64,000 nt of DNA from Catenovulum maritimum. Lineage in GTDB: Bacteria; Pseudomonadota; Gammaproteobacteria; Enterobacterales; Alteromonadaceae. This document shows positions 19,050 to 28,219 of this stretch, one piece after another (position 1 is the stretch's first letter; every line of letters begins with the position of its first letter). Made by a program: the position numbers and the translations under genes. Location: positions 124,001 through 188,000 of the forward strand of contig NZ_KQ130487.1 in assembly GCF_001050375.1 (NCBI RefSeq), in the 5' to 3' direction. The notes under the pieces are model-generated. The model had not been told where the DNA came from. It ran no database searches and worked only from the letters and a program-made list of their open reading frames with translations.

Positions 19050-19916
19050 ATGAGAAAATTATTATTAATCATAAGCTTTGTCTGTTTATCCACTTCCGCT
19101 TTGGCATGTGATAAACAGGTCACTGTCCCCTTGTTAGAATCTAGCAAAGATAGGTTAATTCTAGATCTACTCAAATTATCACTCAGTAAAACTTCCATTC
19201 AATACTGCATAAATGAATACAATCAAGTGCTGACAGAGGGTCGTAAAGCCTCACATGTAAAAAAAGGCATTTTAAGCTTACAATGGGCAAGCACGGGGTC
19301 ACAATCGAGCCAATTACTGCAAGCGGTTAAGCACCCTATTTTTAGAGGATTAACAGGATTTAGGCTGTTAGTTATTCGAGAAGGCGAACAAAGCACATTT
19401 GATCAAATTAAAGACCTGACAGGATTAAAAGGATTAACCGCAGGCCAAGGTCAATTTTGGGGCGATACTCAAGTATTGCGAGCGAATAATTTACCTGTGG
19501 TGACTTCGACCCAAGCGCGTAAGCTATGGAAAATGCTCCATTTAAAGCGTTTTGATTACCTGCCACTTGGCTTGCATGAACCGTGGAAGGATTTAAAGAT
19601 GAGGCCAAGTTACCACTTAAGCGTAGAAAAAAATTGGATATTATCCTACCCAGCTGCCTTATATTTTTACACTCAAGATCAAGAGTCTGAACTGCATAAA
19701 AATCTGACTCAAGGGATGCAAGCTGCACTCGATGACGGCAGTTACCAGAATATGCTAATTAGTTCAGATATGTTTCAATCAATCATAAAACAAGCATCTG
19801 TTGAAAAACGCAGAGTGATAGAGCTGAATAATCCTTATAACCAAAATACCGAGTTACAAAGCATAGCGAAAAACTTTTTAAATCAGTACCTATCAAGCCG
19901 AACGGTACAAAATTAA
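19050..19916 (+). CDS. Periplasmic solute-binding-like protein (family 3 type)
   Basis: A 288-residue secreted protein with a signal peptide (MRKLLLIISFVCLSTSALA). The first mature residues CDKQVTVPLLESSKDRLILDLLKLSL resemble the stand-alone amino-acid-binding-protein-like proteins that are abundant in Alteromonadales. The motif LKGLTAGQGQFWGDTQVLRANNLPVV fits the second lobe of such folds. No permease or ATPase is adjacent, so it probably acts in sensing or as an orphan receptor. The ligand is unknown. Start codon ATG 19050, directly followed by a clear signal sequence. Confidence 0.65.
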   Translation: MRKLLLIISFVCLSTSALACDKQVTVPLLESSKDRLILDLLKLSLSKTSIQYCINEYNQVLTEGRKASHVKKGILSLQWASTGSQSSQLLQAVKHPIFRGLTGFRLLVIREGEQSTFDQIKDLTGLKGLTAGQGQFWGDTQVLRANNLPVVTSTQARKLWKMLHLKRFDYLPLGLHEPWKDLKMRPSYHLSVEKNWILSYPAALYFYTQDQESELHKNLTQGMQAALDDGSYQNMLISSDMFQSIIKQASVEKRRVIELNNPYNQNTELQSIAKNFLNQYLSSRTVQN

Positions 19917-20169
19917 ATCGGGGCAATAAACGCTCAACCATACTTTACTCAATGCTTACAAGCCTATTCCTTTGATTGTAAACAACTGCGCAAAGCGAAT
20001 TTTCAGTAATTTTATTTAACAGCTGACAATAAGACTCATAACCTTTCACGGCTCCAAACCCTTGCTATAAATAGATTGCTGCCTCTTATTTATCTATCGT
20101 TGCTTTTGTGAATTTGCTGCCAGTGTACTTAGGTAGCCTTCAAGTTGTTTGGTTGCCTTAGTTGCCATT

Positions 20170-20781
20170 TTAATTTTCTTCCTTAATATTAATGCCTAAA
20201 GATTTACAGGCTTGTTGGTTTTCTAATGAATAAATATCAAAATCATCAATAGCTTGTTTAATACAATCTATTGGTTTGTCGAACGGGAAGAAACGAGGCC
20301 GTTCTTTTTTTGAAACAAGCCAATCAGTTTCAATAAACCACGGAATTGCTTCAGATCCTCTGAGCAAAACAGAAAATACAAGTCCACTATAGGAATATTC
20401 GATTGTGATGGGGCCTTGATACCCAGAGAGGTATTTTGCTCGCATCTTGGATAAACCAGTACGGACTTTTGTTGTTTTATTATTTTTTAAACGTATTGAT
20501 AGATCGTGTCTTTCAATCCATGAATTTCCCCGATGAGTAGATATAGATACAATGTCGCTGTCCACGGATACAAGCACACCAGATAACCTTTTGGGTTCTA
20601 AACTGTTTAAGTAGTCACCCAGCAACCCGGCTGACAAAACAGAAAGGGCAAACAAAGTAAAACCAATCATAATAATTAAAAATATACCCCAGTCTTTTTT
20701 GTAAAAAGGTGTTGGTGGGTTGGGCTGAGTGAACGTTTGCCTTCTATATTTCGGCTGTTGCTTGGTATATTGACCTTTCAT
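20170..20781 (-). CDS. Unknown single-pass membrane protein
   Basis: A 203-residue protein I do not recognise. It has a basic, Pro/Gln-rich cytoplasmic start (KGQYTKQQPKYRRQTFTQPNPP). One strong membrane helix covers about 33-55 (GIFLIIMIGFTLFALSVLSAGLL). A predicted extracytoplasmic beta-rich domain follows, with a C-terminal Cys (QQACKSLGINIKEEN). Its ATG overlaps the stop of the upstream DUF945-type gene by four bases, so both are made together and may act together in the envelope. Confidence 0.7.
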   Translation of the reverse strand: MKGQYTKQQPKYRRQTFTQPNPPTPFYKKDWGIFLIIMIGFTLFALSVLSAGLLGDYLNSLEPKRLSGVLVSVDSDIVSISTHRGNSWIERHDLSIRLKNNKTTKVRTGLSKMRAKYLSGYQGPITIEYSYSGLVFSVLLRGSEAIPWFIETDWLVSKKERPRFFPFDKPIDCIKQAIDDFDIYSLENQQACKSLGINIKEEN

Positions 20782-22127
20782 TTTTCAGCTTCTGTCAGTC
20801 GTTTACCATTTGCAGTTATCACACCTTGGTTGTAAAACATAACACTACGATATTCATCGTCCGTTTTTACAATTAGCCCCGAAGCAAGCGAGTTAGCGAT
20901 GAACTCTTCTGTTTTCTTGGCCGCTTGCTTGCCATGAAAATATGGAACGCTATACTGCTGGGGAAATGAATATACCCATGCTTTTTTTAATGTTCTCGCA
21001 ATCTTTGCTGGTGCATCATGGGTACTAATTAAATTAATATTGGCTTGCCAATTTTTTATTAAATCCTGCAGCGTGTTAGGTACTCTAAAGCCATTGCGGT
21101 TGTATTTAATGTACGCAGAAGAGGTAATGTAGTCTTTGGCACCAAAAGAAAAACTAAACTGGTTAAGTGTCGCCTCTGGCGAAATTTCTGGATTGACCGG
21201 TGTTAACATTTTATGTAAACCAGCAATTGGATTTGGGTTTTCATTCAATGCATTAATAGCGCTTGCCGTTAAACGAGGAAAATTTTGTCCTGCAAGGTCA
21301 AACGTCAGATTAGCAATTGTTACTCCTGATTCACGGGTATAAACATCACCCACAGTTAATTTTAAATTAGAATCCAATAAACCATTTTGGTTTTGTTTGG
21401 CGTCTGAATTAAATGTAATTGACTTTACATCCCACGAATCGGTTTTGTTATTTTTAAATTGCTCAATATAAAGTTTAAATGACGAATGATTATTTTCTGG
21501 CGAAAAATCTGGGTTTACGCTGTCAATAGCAATCGGGCCAATTGAAAAGTCTGATGTATAATCCTTTAAACTAAGTTGACCAATTTTACCCGTTATCACG
21601 GTATCGCATATTTCTGAGCAATCGGGTTTTACTAATATATTCATTCCTTCAAAATCAAACTTAATATAATCGTTCGTTACATTGGTTTTGTTGGATATTA
21701 CCCTTGCTTGCCACTCGCCTGAATAACTATATTTCATAATGGCCGAAATTAAATGGTCTACCTCTAGTTTTCTGTGTAACAACTTAAATTGAGATAAAGC
21801 CCTATCAACATCAGAACGAATAATAAAAGTGGCGAAGTCTAAATCTGGTAAAAAGGTATTAAATTGAAAGTCAGGGGAAAGTACTATTGGTCCATGTTTA
21901 ACTCTGATTAAAAAGTCATCTTCAGTTAAATATTTGTTTTCAATACCAATAACAGCTTTAGATTCGAACAATCCAAAATCATAACTTTTTAACTTACTTG
22001 TCGGGTTGTTAGTGACTAACAACTCAAACTCCTGTTTAAACCTTAAACCTGCTATCGCACTAATCGCACTATAAATAACGACTAAAACTAGCGTGGAAAT
22101 TAATAGCGATTTGAATTTAATACTCAT
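20778..22127 (-). CDS. DUF945 (YdgA-like) envelope protein
   Basis: A 449-residue protein with an N-terminal signal anchor (SLLISTLVLVVIYSAISAIAGL) and a long extracytoplasmic region of alternating beta-strands. The pattern fits DUF945/YdgA proteins: the segment FELLVTNNPTSKLKSYDFGLFESKAVIGIE near the start, repeated VGDVYTRESGVTIANLTFDLAGQNFP-like strands, and a C-terminal ANGKRLTEAE. The molecular function of the family is not established. It is followed without gap by a membrane protein gene. Confidence 0.7.
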   Translation of the reverse strand: MSIKFKSLLISTLVLVVIYSAISAIAGLRFKQEFELLVTNNPTSKLKSYDFGLFESKAVIGIENKYLTEDDFLIRVKHGPIVLSPDFQFNTFLPDLDFATFIIRSDVDRALSQFKLLHRKLEVDHLISAIMKYSYSGEWQARVISNKTNVTNDYIKFDFEGMNILVKPDCSEICDTVITGKIGQLSLKDYTSDFSIGPIAIDSVNPDFSPENNHSSFKLYIEQFKNNKTDSWDVKSITFNSDAKQNQNGLLDSNLKLTVGDVYTRESGVTIANLTFDLAGQNFPRLTASAINALNENPNPIAGLHKMLTPVNPEISPEATLNQFSFSFGAKDYITSSAYIKYNRNGFRVPNTLQDLIKNWQANINLISTHDAPAKIARTLKKAWVYSFPQQYSVPYFHGKQAAKKTEEFIANSLASGLIVKTDDEYRSVMFYNQGVITANGKRLTEAEK

Positions 22128-22170
22128 AGAAAATAACGACCTGTTTTATTTTTAATTGTTGTGAATCTAA

Positions 22171-22512
22171 TTATCTTTGTTTTAAACAGCTATCCGTTCT
22201 GTGAATTGCCATTAGCCGAAACATGGATTGAATGTAGCTGCCTACCTGATTACCCAGACATGCTAGCAATAACAATCTAATGCCTATTTTCTCAGCTATT
22301 TTGGATAAGGTTTGTGGTGAAATTTGCAATGAATTATCAAATTGAATTAATTGCTTTGTAGCTTTAAAACTATTGTGTTTAATTACGCTTAACAATTCGC
22401 CAGTGGTGAGTAGCTTGATCGATTGTAAAAATACTTGCTGAAGTCGCTGCCAGTCCCTAGCGACATGCTTGAGCTGTGTAAGCAGGCACAAGCAACTTAT
22501 TCCTGTATCCAT
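22171..22512 (-). CDS. Unrecognised small ORF, doubtful
   Basis: A 113-residue ORF upstream of the DUF945-type gene on the same strand. The residues suggest an alpha-helical soluble protein (ARDWQRLQQVFLQSIKLLTTGELLSVIKHNSFKATKQLI). I see no family signature and no ribosome site before the ATG at 22512. It may be a real orphan gene, a decayed gene, or chance. Confidence 0.3.
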   Translation of the reverse strand: MDTGISCLCLLTQLKHVARDWQRLQQVFLQSIKLLTTGELLSVIKHNSFKATKQLIQFDNSLQISPQTLSKIAEKIGIRLLLLACLGNQVGSYIQSMFRLMAIHRTDSCLKQR

Positions 22513-23033
22513 TGTGTTTTCATTTAGCCAACCCCCATCTTGTTAATTGTAAACAAAATAACAGAGACAATAAAACTCTTTTCTTTATATCTTATAATTG
22601 CAATCTTCAATAAATTTAACTGTTAGGTTATAGCTAAAAAGGAATATTTTACCGAAGCATTAGCAATAGCATCGTTGCTAGTCGGGATTTAAATCCCCTC
22701 ATTTTTGAGAGCAGCGAATAACTTTGATACCGGCTACTCTTAGCTAAAAGGTTATTGCGTGAGGCCATACCAAACAAAAACTTAGGAAAAAAGGTAAACC
22801 CACCTAGCTTCCTCAATGTAATCTAGAGCGTAACCTTTTATTTGAGTTTGGAGATCGCCAAAAATCAGTTGCGAAGATGACGAACTTAAAATATCAGGGG
22901 ATAAAAAAGTAAAAATTATATAACTTGGTAAACAAATTTTTCTAAATGAGTTTTGCTAAATAGTAGCAGAAATAACGAAGAATGAAGGTTAAAGCAGATT
23001 TTTAAGCTAGGGGTAATTTAGAAGAGTTTAACG
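22513..23033. other. Gene-free stretch with several short palindromes
   Basis: No convincing gene. The middle part holds GGGATTTAAATCCC (22684-22697, perfect palindrome), TAGCAA/TTGCTA arms just before it, and an AATAAC...GTTATT pair at about 22717-22756. This could be an untranslated structured RNA, a decayed repeat or a mobile-element remnant. It lies just 3' of the tRNA-Leu gene. Confidence 0.3.
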
Positions 23034-23118
23034 TGGTACCGGTGGGCGGACTTGAACCGCCACGCCCGAGGGCAACGGATTTTGAATCCGTCGTGTATAC
23101 CAATTTCACCACACCGGC
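23034..23118 (-). tRNA. tRNA-Leu (anticodon CAA)
   Basis: 85 nt including an encoded CCA (23034-23036). Acceptor arm GCCGGTG pairs with CACCGGT, giving a G1-U72 wobble instead of the usual G-C. The D stem is GTG/CAC. Anticodon stem ACGGA/TCCGT carries loop TTCAAAA, so the anticodon is CAA, reading UUG. A long class-II variable arm (TGCCC TCG GGCG) and T-arm GGCGG TTCAAGT CCGCC fit a leucine tRNA. Its 5' half is duplicated 168 bp away at 23247-23296, and the best promoter lies beyond that copy. Confidence 0.93.
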
Positions 23119-23246
23119 ACTTTAAAACTACAAATTTTATTGCTAAAAAACTTTGCAAATCTTTGCATGTATTTTTCAACTAACTTAAGAGACAAATAAT
23201 CATGAATCTCAAGGACTTACAAACCGAGCTAATGAAGACACTACGC

Positions 23247-23296
23247 ATTTTGAATCCGTCGTGTATACCAATTTCACCACACCGGCACGTTAAAAC
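23247..23296 (-). repeat. Partial copy of the 5' half of tRNA-Leu
   Basis: Bases 23247-23296 repeat 23079-23128 with one mismatch in 50. They cover the acceptor 5' strand, D arm and anticodon arm up to the anticodon loop, plus 8 bases of 5' flank. The 3' half is absent. It is a direct repeat lying between a TTGCTA/TATAAT promoter and the intact tRNA, consistent with a leftover attachment site or a truncated tandem tRNA copy. Confidence 0.85.
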
Positions 23297-23324
23297 AAGC
23301 TTGATATTGAATCAAGTGACAGAG

Positions 23325-23352
23325 ATTATACAAAGCTATCCATGACTAGCAA
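23325..23352 (-). promoter_or_regulatory. Promoter for the tRNA-Leu transcript
   Basis: On the minus strand TTGCTA (23352-23347), a 16-base spacer and TATAAT (23330-23325) give a near-consensus sigma-70 promoter. Transcription would begin near 23318, run through the half tRNA copy and then the intact tRNA-Leu. I see no comparable promoter immediately before the intact gene. Confidence 0.6.
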
Positions 23353-23478
23353 GCTTTTTTATTTTAAACTCGACTAAATGTTTAAAATTTATACACTTAG
23401 CATATTAGCTTTAATAAAGACTAATACTAACGAATATATTAGAATACGATTCATTATTCAATTTGACTCAATTCTATT

Positions 23479-23991
23479 ATGGCTCAGGCATCATCAGCAA
23501 CTCCTTCTTCTAATAACCGAGCAGGCTTTTTCCGTAGGTTAGGCGCTTGGGTTTATGATCTACTCATCATTATCGCTATCATGCTGTTAGCAACATTGGT
23601 TGGTATTTTAGTATTTCAATTGCTCTTACATTTTAATCTCGCAAGTTTACCTGATGGCATTGAAGACTCAGAGTACCTTCGAAACAATTGGTTTTTTAAG
23701 GTTTATTTAGTTTTTTGCTATTTTGGATTTTACGTTTACTTTTGGCGCCGCGGAGGACAAACCGCGGGTATGAAAACATGGCGATTAAAACTGCAAAACA
23801 CAGACGGCTCTCGATTATCAGTCACTCAATGCATCATTAGATTACTAACAGCCGGCTTAGGTTTGAGTAATTTGACTGTATTTTTGCCTTGGTGTAAAAA
23901 AAGAGGGCTGCAAGATATTTGCGCAAAATGCGAGTTAATCGTTTTATCTAAAGAAGAAAATAAACATGTAAACTGGAAAGGCTATATGTAA
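23479..23991 (+). CDS. RDD-family membrane protein
   Basis: A 170-residue membrane protein. The RDD signature is visible: R-x-x-A-W-V-Y-D in FFRRLGAWVYDLLII, and the GQTAGMKTWRLKL motif that follows the second helix. Membrane segments lie at about 28-52 and 70-90, with a weaker one near 120-140. RDD proteins are small inner-membrane proteins; some members mediate Na+(Li+,K+)/H+ exchange, but most are uncharacterised. The start ATG is used here because it follows a long non-coding stretch and gives a soluble Ser/Ala-rich head. Confidence 0.85.
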   Translation: MAQASSATPSSNNRAGFFRRLGAWVYDLLIIIAIMLLATLVGILVFQLLLHFNLASLPDGIEDSEYLRNNWFFKVYLVFCYFGFYVYFWRRGGQTAGMKTWRLKLQNTDGSRLSVTQCIIRLLTAGLGLSNLTVFLPWCKKRGLQDICAKCELIVLSKEENKHVNWKGYM

Positions 23992-24039
23992 ATTTTTATT
24001 TTGGTAACAAACAATTACAAGTTTCTCTGTTATATTTCA

Positions 24040-24114
24040 TTGACATAAATTAACATATGCCTTACTAAATTTACTTTTATATTTATTGTTTATTTGTATG
24101 ACATATGTTAATTT
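24040..24114 (+). promoter_or_regulatory. Candidate promoter and paired operator of the symporter gene
   Basis: TTGACA (24040-24045) and TACTAA (24063-24068) with a 17-base spacer form a plausible sigma-70 promoter. The spacer contains AAATTAACATATG (24047-24059), whose exact inverse CATATGTTAATTT occurs at 24102-24114, 55 bp away centre to centre. Two such sites five helical turns apart could be bound by a looping or cooperative repressor. Confidence 0.4.
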
Positions 24115-24305
24115 GCAAGCCAATTTGCGAAAGCTTTGGTTGAAATCTCTTTAACCAACTGAAAAACTATACTATTAATTCCAAGTGTTTTTTGGTTACG
24201 CATTGGCAAATCTTTTTACTTAAATCCATCCACTTTAATATGCATAATTGACACAATCATGCTAAGTGGGTTAAACGTTAAACCATAACAGAGGTTTTGC
24301 CTTTT

Positions 24306-25889
24306 ATGTACTTATCTACGATAGATGTAGCTATATTTGCTATTTATATAGTTGCCATCATTTCACTCGCATCTTGGGTGTCGCGTGAAAAACCAGGTCA
24401 CGAGAAAGACTCATCTGACTACTTCCTTGCTAGTAAATCTTTACCATGGTGGGCTGTTGGCGGCTCATTAATCGCTTCAAACATCTCAGCAGAACAAATT
24501 GTTGGTATGACAGGTGCGGGTTATGATGTCGGCATTTCTATTTCAGCTTATGAATTAATTGCAGCTGCATCATTAATTATTATCGCGAAATGGATTCTAC
24601 CAATTTACCTAAAACACAATATTTACTCTATCCCTCAATTTTTAGAGCATAGATATAGCACTAACGTACGTACTGTATTGGCTATTTTCTGGTTAGGTAT
24701 TTATGTCTTTGTAAACTTAACTTCAGTTTTATGGTTAGGTGCTTTAGCAATGAATACAGTTGCTAACGTAGATATTATGTATGGTCTAATCTTCTTAGGT
24801 GTCTTATCCGTTGCTTACTCCTTATATGGTGGTTTAAAAGCGGTTGCACTAACAGATATTATTCAAGTCGTGCTACTTGTTATTGGTGGTATCATTACCC
24901 TTTACGTTGCATTAGAAGCGATTGGAATACAATTTGTTGCGCCAACTGCCGGTGTTGTTGAAGGTGCTGATTATTTATATGCGCATGCAAATGATAAATT
25001 TGATATTTTATTAGAAGAAGGCGATCACGGTTACAATGATTTACCTGGTATTTGGATGCTATTAGGTGGTCAATGGATTGTGAACATGGCTTATTGGGGT
25101 TTCAACCAATACATTATCCAGCGTGCACTTGCCGCTAAAAGCTTGCAAGAAGCACAAAAAGGTATCTGTTTTGCTGCTTACATGAAGTTATTCATGCCTA
25201 TTATCGTAGTGGTTCCGGGTATTGCCGCTTTCTTATTATCTCCAGAAATTGCAGATACGCCTGATAGAGCTTACCCAGAGTTACTAAAACTCGTTCCTGA
25301 AGGTTTCCGAGGTTTAGCATTCGCCGCGCTGGTTGCTGCTATCGTTTCTTCATTAGCATCTATGTGTAATAGTATTTCAACTATTTTCACTATGGATTTA
25401 TATGCTCATTTTAAGAAAAAGACTACAGAGAAAGAGTTGGTTAAAGTCGGTCGAATTACCACTTTAGTTGCTTTAGCAATTGCTATGTTGGTTGCTCAGC
25501 CTCTATTAGGTAACTTTAAAGGTGCATTCTCATTCATCCAAGAGTTCACCGGCTTCTTTACTCCGGGTATCTTGATCATATTTGTATTGGGTATGTTCTG
25601 GAAAAAAGCGAACGTAAATTCAGCATTAGTTGCTGCTATTGGTTCTTTCGCGATTTCAATTGTATTTAAAGTTGTCTTCCCTGAGATCCCATTCTTAAAT
25701 CGTATGGCACTTATCTTCTTGATTTGTTTGGCTCTATCTGTACTGGTAACTATATTAGGTGGCAACAAAGATAGTGAAAAAGCTATAGATTTAGATGATA
25801 TCGACATGCACACAACACCTAGCTTTAATCTTGCTGGTATTGGTGTGTTCTTAATCTTAATCGGTTTATATGTCACGTTAGACTTATAA
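24306..25889 (+). CDS. Sodium/solute symporter (SSS family, sugar-transporter-like)
   Basis: A 527-residue sodium-coupled transporter from ATG 24306. An in-frame TTG at 24297 lies only two bases after AGAGG and is unlikely to be the start. About 14 membrane helices are expected. SASNISAEQIVGMTGAGYDVGIS-like residues in TM2 (here IASNISAEQIVGMTGAGYD), YSLYGGLKAVALTDIIQ and AALVAAIVSSLASMCNSISTIFTMDLY match the vSGLT branch (Na+/sugar cotransport). It is monocistronic, with a terminator 16 bp after the stop. A sugar substrate is likely from the subfamily but not proven. Confidence 0.92.
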   Translation: MYLSTIDVAIFAIYIVAIISLASWVSREKPGHEKDSSDYFLASKSLPWWAVGGSLIASNISAEQIVGMTGAGYDVGISISAYELIAAASLIIIAKWILPIYLKHNIYSIPQFLEHRYSTNVRTVLAIFWLGIYVFVNLTSVLWLGALAMNTVANVDIMYGLIFLGVLSVAYSLYGGLKAVALTDIIQVVLLVIGGIITLYVALEAIGIQFVAPTAGVVEGADYLYAHANDKFDILLEEGDHGYNDLPGIWMLLGGQWIVNMAYWGFNQYIIQRALAAKSLQEAQKGICFAAYMKLFMPIIVVVPGIAAFLLSPEIADTPDRAYPELLKLVPEGFRGLAFAALVAAIVSSLASMCNSISTIFTMDLYAHFKKKTTEKELVKVGRITTLVALAIAMLVAQPLLGNFKGAFSFIQEFTGFFTPGILIIFVLGMFWKKANVNSALVAAIGSFAISIVFKVVFPEIPFLNRMALIFLICLALSVLVTILGGNKDSEKAIDLDDIDMHTTPSFNLAGIGVFLILIGLYVTLDL

Positions 25890-25905
25890 TCAGATTGAGA
25901 CTTAT

Positions 25906-25935
25906 AAAGCCGATCTTCTTGATCGGCTTTTTTAT
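25906..25935 (+). terminator. Rho-independent terminator after the symporter
   Basis: AAAGCCGATC (25906-25915) and GATCGGCTTT (25921-25930) form a perfect 10-bp stem with loop TTCTT, followed by a T-rich tail. Confidence 0.9.
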
Positions 25936-26208
25936 TTCTGACTATCTCGTCTTCAAATGTGTTTACAGGTCCGGGGCTGATAAATGCTAAGCTCTTATAT
26001 TTAAATCCAAATTCTCACTAAACTTCCCTTCTTTGTTTCCAATTGATAATCTAAACTTAACCTTAACTCTGGATAAGAAATCAGCAACCCAACCTTAAAA
26101 ATTGAGCTTATTGATTTTTATTTATTGAGAAGTATTTATGCTTTATTGACATACCAGGACACAACTAATAAGAACAATATTTAACCCAGTGAGGGCAATA
26201 GGTAAGCA
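25936..26208. other. Gene-free spacer before the OPT transporter
   Basis: 273 AT-rich bases with no coding signal. It presumably carries the promoter of the downstream transporter, but no box is clear enough to call. Confidence 0.5.
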
Positions 26209-28194
26209 ATGACAACAGAGCCTCTGATTAAAAGTACAACTAAGTTAGCCGAGTTTAATATCCGAATTATTGGCTTAGCGCTGATCATTACAGTAATTTT
26301 GACAGCTGCAAATGCATATATTGGTTTACTCGTAGGTATGACTGTTTCAGCATCCATTCCAGCGGCTGCAATTAGCATGGCGATTCTGCGTTGGTATAAA
26401 AATAGTAATGTGCTGCAAAATAATATGATACAAACATCAGCTTCAGCTGGAGAGGCATTGGCTGCGGGTGTGATTTTTACCGTGCCAGCATTAGTTATCA
26501 TGCAAGCATGGCCTAGTTACCAATACTTACCTATCGTCTTAATCGCTATTTCTGGTGGGATTTTAGGGGTTATTTTCACTATTCCGCTGCGCCACGCCCT
26601 AATTGTAGATAAAAAATTAACTTACCCTGAAGGCGTTGCCACTGCGCAATTATTAACGGTTGGACATAATTTAGATAAACATAGCAGTTTAGGGGTTCGG
26701 CACTTATTTCAGGCTGCTGGCATTAGCGCCATTTTTAAGCTGTTAGAAAGTGGCTTTGGTATGATTTCCACCTCCATTTCTAAATTGATACTGGTACCGA
26801 GTCTTAATCTTTTAACCAGTTTTCATATGCAATTTAGCCCTGCTTTACTCGGCATAGGTTACATACTAAACATTAAAATTGTTAGCTTAGTCTTTATCGG
26901 TGGCTTAATTGGCACCTTAATTGGCATTCCGACTAACTGGTTGCTCAATCAAGAACAACACATACTCTCGCTGAATTTAGCTGAATTATCAGTTAACCAG
27001 TTAACCGCGGAAAATTGGCAATCTCTAGCAGACACGATCTGGCACGATAACAGACGAATAGGCATTGGCGCTATGTTAGTGGGTGGAATTTGGTCGCTAC
27101 TGCTCATTGCAAAACCCATTTATGTCAGTATCAAAACCAATTTCAGCTCATTTAAAGATTTTCACCAAATGAGTAGCGACATTAATAGAACAGAGCAAGA
27201 CTTGCCTTTTAAGTATCTATTAATCCTAGTTCCAATGATTTTGATTCCGTTAATTTATTCTATTTATCCTTTATTTAGTCAAAGCCTCTACCCTGCTTTT
27301 TATACTGGTTTATGGTGTTTTCTATTAATATTTTTCGCTTTTATTTTTGCTTCGGTTGCTGGGTACATGGCAGGTATTGTAGGCAGTTCAAATAATCCAA
27401 TCTCAGGGGTGACGATAGCGACAGTGTTAATATCATCCTTGATTATATTTTATCTAATTGGCGAATCTGAGTGGGCAAAACAATTAGGACCTTTAATTGT
27501 TATGTTCTTAGCGGCTGTGACTTGTTCAGCTGCGGCAATTGCAGGGGATAATTTACAAGATTTAAAATGCGGACACTTACTAGGCGCTACCCCTTGGAAA
27601 CAACAAGCATTTCAAATTTTAGGTGTGGTTACTGCCGCTTTAGTACTTCCGCTTATTTTAATGTTATTAGATCAAAGCTATGGGATTGGCAGACCAGCAG
27701 AAAACTCTAACAACGGTACTTTTTTAGCAGCACCACAAGCTAACTTAATGAAAGAGTTAACTCAGAGTATATTTAATCAGTCGGCAAACTGGCTATTAAT
27801 TCAACTAGGTATGCTATTAGGTGCTGTACTGATACTCGTTGATTTCGTTTTTGTTAAATTAAAAATCAATTACAGAATTCATGTATTGGCGGTTGCGATT
27901 GGGATTTATTTGCCGTTTGGGTTAACCATAACAATGCTGTTTGGTGCGCTCATAAAACTTTGGGTTGAGCATAAGTTAAAGCATAAGTCGCCAGAGTTTA
28001 AAACCAGCTGTGAACACAATGGCCTGCTGCTAGCTTCAGGATTTATTACAGGTGAAGCTCTGATGGGAGTATTACTTGCGTTTATAGCCGGATTTGTTGT
28101 GAGCCTACCTGAGCCAATTGAGTTCGCTCACTACACAGGGCTATTAAGCTTTTCTATTGTCGGATTGTATTTATATAAACGGGCCAAAGGTTAA
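26209..28194 (+). CDS. OPT-family oligopeptide/metal-chelate transporter
   Basis: A 661-residue integral membrane protein with about 15 hydrophobic segments. Signature stretches of the bacterial OPT family are present: an early TAANAYIGLLVGMTVSASIP loop, NNPISGVTIATVL, and DNLQDLKCGHLLGATPWKQQ, followed near the C-terminus by GALIKLWVEHKLK. The family imports oligopeptides or metal-chelates using the proton gradient. It has no cotranscribed partner; a 9-bp hairpin follows the stop. Specificity cannot be read from sequence. Confidence 0.92.
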   Translation: MTTEPLIKSTTKLAEFNIRIIGLALIITVILTAANAYIGLLVGMTVSASIPAAAISMAILRWYKNSNVLQNNMIQTSASAGEALAAGVIFTVPALVIMQAWPSYQYLPIVLIAISGGILGVIFTIPLRHALIVDKKLTYPEGVATAQLLTVGHNLDKHSSLGVRHLFQAAGISAIFKLLESGFGMISTSISKLILVPSLNLLTSFHMQFSPALLGIGYILNIKIVSLVFIGGLIGTLIGIPTNWLLNQEQHILSLNLAELSVNQLTAENWQSLADTIWHDNRRIGIGAMLVGGIWSLLLIAKPIYVSIKTNFSSFKDFHQMSSDINRTEQDLPFKYLLILVPMILIPLIYSIYPLFSQSLYPAFYTGLWCFLLIFFAFIFASVAGYMAGIVGSSNNPISGVTIATVLISSLIIFYLIGESEWAKQLGPLIVMFLAAVTCSAAAIAGDNLQDLKCGHLLGATPWKQQAFQILGVVTAALVLPLILMLLDQSYGIGRPAENSNNGTFLAAPQANLMKELTQSIFNQSANWLLIQLGMLLGAVLILVDFVFVKLKINYRIHVLAVAIGIYLPFGLTITMLFGALIKLWVEHKLKHKSPEFKTSCEHNGLLLASGFITGEALMGVLLAFIAGFVVSLPEPIEFAHYTGLLSFSIVGLYLYKRAKG

Positions 28195-28219
28195 CTTTGA
28201 ACTTAGGCTGTTAAAACTG

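Noticed and set aside
23203-23346. 47-codon ORF running from the tRNA spacer through the half tRNA copy
   Set aside because: Most of it is antisense to tRNA sequence, so it is not a functional gene as it stands; only its first 15 codons could be a remnant. Kept as part of the tRNA finding only.
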